A stretch of DNA of 64,000 bases, from contig CAJULB010000002.1 of the NCBI GenBank assembly GCA_910587005.1, positions 310,001-374,000 of the forward strand, given 5' to 3'. Shown piece after piece: positions 59,030 to 64,000 of this stretch. Position 1 is the stretch's first letter, and each line of letters opens with the position of its first letter. Source of the stretch: an uncultured Christensenellaceae bacterium. Its GTDB lineage: Bacteria; Bacillota; Clostridia; Christensenellales; Borkfalkiaceae. A program made the translations under genes and the position numbers. The notes below the pieces were generated by a model. It had not been told where the DNA came from. It did not search any database and saw nothing but the letters and a program-made list of their open reading frames with translations.

Positions 59030-59512
59030 CTATTTGCATTTGTTGGATAAATCTGTCTTTTCGTATAAAAAGCAGTCCAAATCTTCGTTGTAAAGGTTGC
59101 TTTTTGCGTACCCGCAGGCAATAAAAAAGCTTTCCGCCTCGTCGCTCGGCAGACAGTAGGCTTTATCCGTTCCGCCCTCCCGCAGTTTCATTTCCGCGGT
59201 ATAAAGCAAAAATCTGCCATAGCCCTTGCGCCGAAGCGCGGGAATAATGTAAAGTTCGCGTACGTCGCCCCAGCCCTCGCGCAAATTCCAGTCGTTGCCT
59301 ATATCGTCCGTCTGGTAAATTATAAAGCCCGCGTCGGTTTCACCGTCCGTCAAAAGCTCTATGCGGATAAGTCCCGCCTTCAAATCTGGAATAATATACT
59401 CTTGCAAAAGGTGGGGGATATTTTCCCCGCAGTCAAGCTCGGTATAATAATCGGTAAACAGTTTTTCAAAGTTTTTCTGCGTTATGTCGCAGAGGGGGGA
59501 TATGTGAAGCAT
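59030..59512 (-). CDS. GNAT N-acetyltransferase
   Basis: A 160-residue GNAT protein. VRELYIIPALRRKGYGRFLL carries the acetyl-CoA loop (R-R-K-G-Y-G), preceded by an AGFIIYQTDD strand and followed by AYCLPSDEAESFFIACGYAK as the fourth motif. Length is normal for a stand-alone GNAT. The substrate is unknown. An AAAGGAG site precedes the ATG. It lies alone between terminator and repeat-rich DNA. Confidence 0.88.
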   Translation of the reverse strand: MLHISPLCDITQKNFEKLFTDYYTELDCGENIPHLLQEYIIPDLKAGLIRIELLTDGETDAGFIIYQTDDIGNDWNLREGWGDVRELYIIPALRRKGYGRFLLYTAEMKLREGGTDKAYCLPSDEAESFFIACGYAKSNLYNEDLDCFLYEKTDLSNKCK

Positions 59513-59539
59513 AAATACTCCTTTAAATTATATAAATTT

Positions 59540-59700
59540 TGCCACCCCCCTTAATCCCCCCGCCAAAGGCAGGGGGTAGAGTTTGACAATCTTTCGCTAG
59601 AAGCAGGGGGTAGAGTTTGACAATCTTTCGCCGAAGTCAGGGGGATATGCCGCCGTTTAAATCCCCCGCCCGGGCGGGGGAATAAAGGGGGTGGGGCAAA
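59540..59700. repeat. C/G-rich repeats with two 29-bp direct copies
   Basis: No gene. Blocks of five to six C or G alternate. A 29-bp unit starting GCAGGGGGTAGAGTTTGACA occurs at 59569-59597 and 59603-59631, and an inverted CCCCCGCCCGGGCGGGGG lies near 59664. Similar blocks occur in the 0.6-kb cassettes and upstream of the GH43 gene. Confidence 0.8.
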
Positions 59701-59747
59701 CAAAAAAACGAGAACCGCAAAACGTGGTTCTCGTTCAAAATCAAAAA

Positions 59748-60026
59748 TTATTCGGCAACGGGATATATAGAAACCTGTTTACCGTCTTTGCCCACTCTTT
59801 CAAACTTAACGGTGCCGTCGATAAGAGCAAACAGCGTGTCGTCCTTGCCTATTCCGACGTTGTTGCCGGGCTTGAACTTGGAACCGCGCTGTCTTACAAG
59901 GATATTGCCCGCAAGCACAAACTGACCGTCCGCGCGCTTAACTCCCAGCATTTTGGGATTGCTGTCTCTGCCGTTGTGTGAAGAACCGGTACCTTTTTTA
60001 TGGGCGAATAAACTTAAAAATAACAT
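59748..60026 (-). CDS. rpmA: Large ribosomal subunit protein bL27
   Basis: A 92-residue L27. The mature start AHKKGTGSSHNGRDS is preceded by MLFLSLF, the short N-terminal extension that Firmicutes remove with the Prp protease before L27 can function. SKFKPGNNVGIGKDDTLFAL is the family core. It follows rplU by 21 nt in the usual rplU-rpmA order, but the Prp gene that often lies between them is absent here. Confidence 0.97.
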   Translation of the reverse strand: MLFLSLFAHKKGTGSSHNGRDSNPKMLGVKRADGQFVLAGNILVRQRGSKFKPGNNVGIGKDDTLFALIDGTVKFERVGKDGKQVSIYPVAE

Positions 60027-60047
60027 TTTCTTTATTCCTCCTGAAAA

Positions 60048-60443
60048 TTACTCTGCCGCAGCGGGTGTAGCTTCGGCTTCAACAGCTACGGGTTTTTTCG
60101 CGGTTTTCTTTGCCGCGGTCTTTTTGGCGGGTTTTTCAGCCGCGCCTATCGCCGTAACTTTAACCTGTGTGTAAGGCTGTCTGTGACCCTGCTTTTTTCT
60201 TTCGTTTTTCTTGGCTTTGTACTTGAAGACGATAATCTTCTTGTCCTTACCGTGAGAAACTACTTCGCAGGTAACTTTAACGTCCTTAACCTCCGCACCT
60301 GCCGCAATACCGTTTTCGTCTGCGGTAAGCACAACGGGGAATTCCACAGAGGAACCCACCTCGGCGTTAAGTTTTTCAACCTTCAAAAGGTCGCCCACGC
60401 AAGCTTTATACTGCTTGCTGCCGTTTTCAAAAATAGCGTACAT
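60048..60443 (-). CDS. rplU: Large ribosomal subunit protein bL21
   Basis: A 131-residue L21. MYAIFENGSKQYKACVGDLL is the canonical start; an open frame 39 codons longer runs through the leader and is rejected. KKNERKKQGHRQPYTQVKV is the conserved rRNA-contact region. The last ~30 residues are an Ala/Lys/Pro-rich tail (KKTAAKKTAKKPVAVEAEA) that extends beyond the usual ~103 residues. It is expressed from a promoter and structured leader upstream, together with rpmA. Confidence 0.96.
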   Translation of the reverse strand: MYAIFENGSKQYKACVGDLLKVEKLNAEVGSSVEFPVVLTADENGIAAGAEVKDVKVTCEVVSHGKDKKIIVFKYKAKKNERKKQGHRQPYTQVKVTAIGAAEKPAKKTAAKKTAKKPVAVEAEATPAAAE

Positions 60444-60550
60444 AAAAAGTTTTACCTCCTCTAACCAGTCTCGCCGGAAGTTTTTACCCTTTAAGGCTCG
60501 GGCGATGCACTGCATACTTAAAAAAGCCCGTTCCGAGCGGCTCGATACTA
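60444..60550 (-). ncRNA. L21-type ribosomal leader
   Basis: The untranslated leader of rplU contains, read on the - strand, GCGAGACTGG just before AGAGGAGG and a long structured stretch with CGAGCCGCTC and GCCCGAGCC. This matches the remembered pattern of the L21 leader family in Firmicutes, thought to give autoregulation by L21. The assignment is from memory of the motif, not a covariance search. Confidence 0.55.
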
Positions 60551-60579
60551 AATTTAACACAATAAAACGTTTAAGTCAA
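60551..60579 (-). promoter_or_regulatory. Promoter of rplU-rpmA
   Basis: On the - strand TTGACT and TAAATT are 17 bp apart, placing transcription start just before the L21-type leader. Confidence 0.7.
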
Positions 60580-60648
60580 GCAAAAATCGGCGCGTATAAA
60601 AATTTATCGGCGGTGCAAACTGTTTGTATAACATATAAGGAGATGTAT

Positions 60649-61089
60649 ATGGGAGAACTTAAAAAAGACAGCGAAATTCTTGCTGAAATTTACCGCAACG
60701 CACAGCTCGGAATAACCAGCATAGTTGATATTATGCCCGAAATCAACGACGAGAGCATAAAGGAAGAAATTATGCGCGAGCACGAGGAGTACGAAAGAAT
60801 TTGCAGCGAGGCGGCAAATCTTGCGCGTAAATACAACCTCGAACTCAAAGAGCCCAGCCCTATGAAAAAAGCGATGATGTGGAGCGCCATTAAAATGGGC
60901 ACCGCTTCGGACAACTCCGCGCAGAACGTGGCGCAGATGATGCTTAAAGGTACCGTTCAGGGCATAACCTCGCTCAGAACCTCGCTTACCGACGGCGAGC
61001 TGATTATGGATGCGGAAGTTAAAAAGCTTTTGACCGAGCTTATCGATTTGGAAGAAGGCTTTGAAAAGAAGCTTAAAACGTTTTTATAA
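60649..61089 (+). CDS. Ferritin-like helical protein of unknown function
   Basis: A 146-residue, almost all-helical soluble protein. SEILAEIYRNAQLGITSIVD and EEIMREHEEYERICSEAANL give a helix pair with an E-x-x-x-R-E-H pattern like those of ferritin-like bundles, and a long second pair follows (AQNVAQMMLKGTVQGITSLR). Metal binding is therefore possible but not established; I do not recognise a named family with confidence. The ATG used is 6 nt after AAGGAG; another ATG six bases upstream overlaps that site. It diverges from rplU. Confidence 0.72.
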   Translation: MGELKKDSEILAEIYRNAQLGITSIVDIMPEINDESIKEEIMREHEEYERICSEAANLARKYNLELKEPSPMKKAMMWSAIKMGTASDNSAQNVAQMMLKGTVQGITSLRTSLTDGELIMDAEVKKLLTELIDLEEGFEKKLKTFL

Positions 61090-61126
61090 TTATTGCCGTA
61101 TAATTATTGTTTGCATATAATAACCG

Positions 61127-61165
61127 CCGCCCGCGCATAAAAAAGCGCGGGCGGTTTGTTTTTTT
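61127..61165 (+). terminator. Terminator after the helical protein
   Basis: CCGCCCGCGC pairs with GCGCGGGCGG around an A-rich loop, followed by TTTGTTTTTTTT. Confidence 0.92.
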
Positions 61166-61186
61166 TGTATGATTTATTGAATAACG

Positions 61187-61203
61187 CTACCCATTGTGGG
61201 TAG
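61187..61203. promoter_or_regulatory. CTACCC-N5-GGGTAG dyad
   Basis: A perfect 6-bp dyad stands alone in the AT-rich stretch before repeat cassette 2, a possible operator. The rest of 61166-61282 shows no gene. Confidence 0.4.
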
Positions 61204-61282
61204 TATCAGCACATTACAGATATTAAATGATAAAATTTATTTAATATATGTTGCAAACTATGAACCGTACATTGAACCAACC

Positions 61283-61865
61283 GTTGAAACGTGTCATGCT
61301 GAGCCTTGGCGAAGCATCTGATTGTGGTTTATAACGTGAGTTAAGGTTGCGCTTAATACAATCAGATTCTTCACTTCGTTCAGAATGACAGAAAGACCAA
61401 ATGTGTAGAATGACAGTAAACCAAAAGAGGAAAATATGAAATTAACATCATCAAAAAATAATGAAAAGCAGAAAACAGCGTTATTACAGTATGAAAAGTT
61501 TATAGAAACGCTTACCCAAAAACAGATAGTAATGTTTGAAGAAGTTCTGGATAATCTTTTTGAATTAAATGACGAGCTTACTCAAAAGGACTTTAAACAA
61601 GGCTTTAAGCTTGGCTTTAATGTTGCGTTGGATAGTTTGAGATAGCCCCACCCCCCCCTACCCCCCGCCTAAGGCAGGGGGTAGGCTTTGGATAATCTTG
61701 CGCCAAAGGCAGGGGGTAATAATGCGGTAAAAATATCCCCCGCTCTGGCAGGGGGTTGCGCTTATAAAAATCAGATTCTGACGCGATTGACGCTACGCGT
61801 AACAATCGCTATTCCGTCGCTGCGCTCCTTACGCTGTCGTTCAGAATGACAGGGTAGCACAAGCG
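61283..61865 (+). repeat. Repeat cassette copy 2, inverted relative to copy 1
   Basis: Read on the + strand it has the same order as copy 1 on the - strand: TTGAAACGTGTCATGCTGAG hairpin repeat, 69-codon ORF, AGGCAGGGGGTA blocks, TGCGGTAAAA, then the CAGATTCTGACGCGATTGAC tail and CTGTCGTTCAGAATGACAG end. Differences are mostly small substitutions and indels. Together the two copies form a ~0.58-kb inverted repeat about 36 kb apart. Confidence 0.72.
61436..61645 (+). CDS. Small DUF6809-like protein inside repeat cassette (copy 2)
   Basis: A 69-residue protein, MKLTSSKNNEKQKTALLQYE to FKQGFKLGFNVALDSLR, differing from the copy at 25423 at a handful of positions, most of them near the N-terminus. 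An AGAGGAAAAT site precedes the ATG. Maintenance of the frame in both copies supports translation. Function unknown; the GF-x-L-G-F end resembles small DUF6809-type proteins, a tentative match. Confidence 0.65.
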   Translation: MKLTSSKNNEKQKTALLQYEKFIETLTQKQIVMFEEVLDNLFELNDELTQKDFKQGFKLGFNVALDSLR

Positions 61866-61946
61866 TTCAGAATGACAGTAAAACCAAACGAGCAGAATGA
61901 CAAAAAGACACTTCTTCCCGTCATTTCGACCGAGCAACTAACTCCC

Positions 61947-62041
61947 GCCCGTCATTTCGACCGAGCGAAAGCGAGCGGAGAAATCCCAAAGTCTTATGCG
62001 CTTACACAGGGGGATTTCTCGACTGCGCTCGAAATGACGGT
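61947..62041. repeat. Second hairpin repeat family (GTCATTTCGACCGAGCG)
   Basis: CCGTCATTTCGACCGAGCG at the left is complemented by CGCTCGAAATGACGG at the right, with GGAGAAATCCC / GGGATTTCTC as inner arms. A truncated copy lies just before at about 61918. It is distinct from the GTCATTCTGA family. The stretch 61866-62225 holds no credible gene. Confidence 0.8.
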
Positions 62042-62148
62042 TAATCAGGGAATAAAAGGGGCGGGTATGATTAATGCAAAAAGCCGAGGTTTTAAAAACG
62101 GCGGAGGGAATTTTCATAAAAGAATTTTGTGCCTGTTTATTAAAACGC

Positions 62149-62177
62149 TTGACGAAGGCAATATTTAAAAGTAAAAT
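62149..62177 (+). promoter_or_regulatory. Promoter of the cyclophilin-like lipoprotein
   Basis: TTGACG and TAAAAT are 17 bp apart, 48 nt before the start codon. Confidence 0.6.
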
Positions 62178-62225
62178 AAAGTAGTATATTTTTAACTATA
62201 TTAAATTGAAACGGACAAACTAATT

Positions 62226-63281
62226 ATGAAATTCGGCAAATTGAAAAAATTTTTAATAACGGCTTCGCTTGCGCTTGCGGTAGGCGTTTCCGCTTCCACC
62301 GCGGCGTGCTCTATCGAAACCAAGCGCCCCCGCGCAAGAATTACTTTTGAATTCGTAACGGGCGACACCGCGCAGGAATACGTTATCGACTATGATTTGT
62401 ACAGAAATATGTACCCCAACACCGTAAAGCACTTTATCGAGCTTTCCAAAGCGGGTTTTTACGATAATACCGTAATTCACGACTACGAAACGGGCGAATG
62501 GTACACGGGTATGTATTCCTATGATAAGGACGCGTACTCGGCGGCGGTTTCGGGCGACAGCGGAAGCGTGGGCGAGTACTTCGCAAACCATTCTAAGGAA
62601 AGCGAATATCTTAAACTTTTCAATGACAACAAGCTTACCCCCACGGTTTACGCAAATGCGGACTTTAAAACCGACAAAAAAGGCAATATAGTTTACGTTG
62701 ATAAGAACGGCAAGCCCGTTTCCGGCGATACGGCGGGCGCAACCACCGTGCGCGTTATCAATAACGTTTACATTATGCCCTCGCTTATCGGCGAATTTAA
62801 AAACAACGTTCAGCAGACAATAGAAAACGGCGCGCTTTCGGCTACGGCGGGAAGCCTTAAAATGTTCTATTACCCCGCAAACTCGTCGGACAGCGCTTCA
62901 AAGAGCAAGGTGTTCGTTCAGCCGCCTAAAAGTGTGGTTATGCAGGCGGACAGCAAGTACAACTGCGCGACTTCGGCGTTCAGCGTGCAGGTCGGTTCTT
63001 CCACAAATTCCGAAAACAACTACTGCGTTTTCGGCAAGGTGAGAAAGCAGAGCGATTTGGACGATTTTAAAAACGCTGTTGCGGACTATTTCGACGATAT
63101 TTACGGCTCTAATTCGTACACGGTGAAAAGCTCGGACGTAGGCGTTACCGTTTACGAGCCGACTTCCGACGGTAAGCCCAACGCGGACGGAAAGTATTTC
63201 AATTCAAGACAGGTTGAAGAAACTTTCGACGCGCCCAAAGCGGCTATAAGAATTGTAAGCGTCAAGATTACCAAAAACTGA
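62226..63281 (+). CDS. Cyclophilin-like lipoprotein (PPIase fold)
   Basis: A 351-residue lipoprotein (SASTAACS lipobox). The cyclophilin fold is split: NTVKHFIELSKAGFYDNTVI near the N-terminus and YCVFGKVRKQSDLDDF near the C-terminus, with about 150 residues inserted between (GDSGSVGEYFANHSKESEY and a DKNGKPVSGDTAGATT stretch). In active cyclophilins the first segment continues FHR with the catalytic Arg; here it reads IHDYE, so proline isomerase activity is doubtful. It may be a chaperone-like or binding variant outside the cell. No clear Shine-Dalgarno site is seen. Confidence 0.82.
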   Translation: MKFGKLKKFLITASLALAVGVSASTAACSIETKRPRARITFEFVTGDTAQEYVIDYDLYRNMYPNTVKHFIELSKAGFYDNTVIHDYETGEWYTGMYSYDKDAYSAAVSGDSGSVGEYFANHSKESEYLKLFNDNKLTPTVYANADFKTDKKGNIVYVDKNGKPVSGDTAGATTVRVINNVYIMPSLIGEFKNNVQQTIENGALSATAGSLKMFYYPANSSDSASKSKVFVQPPKSVVMQADSKYNCATSAFSVQVGSSTNSENNYCVFGKVRKQSDLDDFKNAVADYFDDIYGSNSYTVKSSDVGVTVYEPTSDGKPNADGKYFNSRQVEETFDAPKAAIRIVSVKITKN

Positions 63282-63296
63282 TTACAGATATTGTTT

Positions 63297-63333
63297 ACCG
63301 TCCGCACGGAGCTTGCCGAGCGGACGGTTTTTT
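63297..63333 (+). terminator. Terminator after the cyclophilin-like gene
   Basis: ACCGTCCGC pairs with GCGGACGGT over a 14-nt loop and runs into TTTTTT. Confidence 0.9.
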
Positions 63334-63344
63334 GATTATTTCGC

Positions 63345-63373
63345 TTGATTTTAACAAGCGTTTGGCATATAAT
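63345..63373 (+). promoter_or_regulatory. Promoter of the last gene
   Basis: TTGATT and a perfect TATAAT are 17 bp apart, 44 nt before the start codon, which follows AGAGGTG. Confidence 0.75.
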
Positions 63374-63417
63374 AAACAAAAGATTAACGGGCAATTTGCC
63401 CGCAAGAGGTGACATTT

Positions 63418-64000
63418 ATGTTAAGTTTGCTTGCCATTCCTGGTTGGGCGTGGGCAGTTTCGGCAATAATTTTAGTTATTGCGGTTGCGCTGATTGTGCT
63501 GATTATAGTTTTCGATATTGTCAAAAAGGACAAAAACAACGGCGGTGAGGGAACCGCGGATAAAAGCGCTTCCAACCCCAAACCCGAAAAGGTAAAAAAG
63601 CAGAAAACCGTGACGCAGGAAGAAAACAAGGCTGAAAAACCGTCTAAAAAGCCTGCGGTTACTAAAAATACAGCTTCCGGACCGGCAACGGAAAGCGCGG
63701 TAACGACTTCCGCAAGCGCTTCTGATTCTTCGGCGTCAAGTTCGCAGAAGAAAACGACCGCGCCCGCTTCAAAAACCACTTCGGCAAAGACGGCCGTTGC
63801 AAAGCCTGCGGAAAAGCCCGCGGTAAAAAGCACGGGCAAGGTTTACCATATTTCCAAGCGCAAAGAGGACGGAATGTGGCAGATAAAGGCGGCAGGCGGC
63901 GAAAAGGCGATTAAGCTTTTCAAAACCCAGAAAGAGGCGATAGACTACGGCAAAACGCTTGCCGATAATCAGAACGCGAGCATTATGATACATAAAGAGG
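63418..64000 (+). CDS. Membrane-anchored DUF2188-like protein, 3' end outside window
   Basis: The frame starts at an ATG after AGAGGTG and stays open to the window's end (194 codons visible). One membrane helix (about residues 8-33, AVSAIILVIAVALIVLIIVF) is followed by a long low-complexity linker rich in Lys, Ala, Ser, Thr and Pro (about 38-140). A folded module then begins: VYHISKRKEDGMWQIKAAGG, then AIKLFKTQKEAIDYGKTLAD and NASIMIHKE, which matches the DUF2188 pattern of a small antiparallel beta protein. The function of that family is unknown. The length of the whole protein cannot be judged. Confidence 0.8.
   Translation, partial: MLSLLAIPGWAWAVSAIILVIAVALIVLIIVFDIVKKDKNNGGEGTADKSASNPKPEKVKKQKTVTQEENKAEKPSKKPAVTKNTASGPATESAVTTSASASDSSASSSQKKTTAPASKTTSAKTAVAKPAEKPAVKSTGKVYHISKRKEDGMWQIKAAGGEKAIKLFKTQKEAIDYGKTLADNQNASIMIHKE

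Noticed and set aside
59569..59631. CRISPR-like direct repeats
   Set aside because: Only two copies of a 29-bp unit, 5 nt apart and without spacers or cas genes; it is simple tandem duplication within a C/G-rich block.
60444..60560. 39-codon N-terminal extension of L21
   Set aside because: It runs through the structured leader; L21 proteins begin MYAIF, preceded by a good AGAGGAGG site.
61872..62168. 98-codon frame on the + strand downstream of repeat cassette 2
   Set aside because: Its codons are mostly hairpin repeat DNA (HFDRAKASGE is a translation of the GTCATTTCGACCGAGCG palindrome), with no ribosome site and no recognisable protein.

Overview
The window reads like a chromosome segment from an anaerobic, plant-glycan-degrading member of the Bacillota (class Clostridia or a close relative), most likely a gut commensal. 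This is inference from gene content. The pointers are lipoprotein signal peptides on most exported proteins, an L27 with the cleavable N-terminal extension typical of Firmicutes, UgpC/MsmK-type sugar ABC systems, fructan and pectin catabolism loci, and short dispersed GTCAT-type hairpin repeats. Almost all genes are on the + strand. I see no tRNA, rRNA, CRISPR array, phage or integrase gene.

Region 1 (1-16250) is a fructan locus. It holds a GH32 enzyme anchored by a C-terminal membrane helix (its 5' end lies outside the window), a LacI-type regulator, a sugar-binding lipoprotein with two permeases, a LamG+GH32 lipoprotein with a Glu nucleophile position, two lipoproteins carrying six copies of one beta-sandwich-like module, and a cytoplasmic GH32. 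The logic is binding and cutting outside, ABC import, and final hydrolysis inside. No ATPase is encoded here; UgpC-type ATPases occur at 37458 and 51509.

Region 2 (16371-25005) is the most unusual part. It is a compact co-directional cluster, visibly richer in A+T, coding for a nucleotidyltransferase, a 1077-residue TIR / degenerate STAND-like / TPR / GNAT fusion, a free GNAT, a second TIR protein, a membrane protein with a Rossmann (KTN-like) domain and an RyR-like domain, and a small HTH protein with a Cys cluster. It looks like an uncharacterised NLR-like, TIR-based conflict or antiphage system. It is bounded by a terminator on the left and repeat elements on the right.

Region 3 (25006-33000) contains a ~0.6-kb repeat cassette with a small ORF (an inverted second copy lies at ~61.3-61.87 kb), a malic enzyme, a GH43 enzyme, a MATE transporter, a NodB-type deacetylase, KduD and a divergent HTH/small-protein pair.

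Region 4 (33068-43163) is a hexuronate pathway: Eda-VOC fusion, KdgK, a TIM-barrel isomerase, KduI, an ABC ATPase, UxaB, UxaA and UxaC. Together with KduD this converts galacturonate/glucuronate and 5-keto-4-deoxyuronate to pyruvate and glyceraldehyde-3-P. Related hairpin repeats separate several of these genes.

Region 5 (43354-56725) handles pectic oligosaccharides: a pectinesterase, an ABC importer (two permeases, an 890-residue binding lipoprotein, an ATPase), five unidentified small membrane proteins, a GH28 and a GH105. The esterase, GH28 and GH105 lack signal peptides, so the oligomers are probably finished in the cytoplasm.

Region 6 (56738-64000) is mixed: an HTH/small-protein pair flanked by inverted repeats, a MerR-membrane-zinc ribbon regulator, an AraC regulator, a GNAT, rplU-rpmA behind an L21-type leader, a helical protein, the second repeat cassette, a cyclophilin-like lipoprotein and a truncated DUF2188-like membrane protein.
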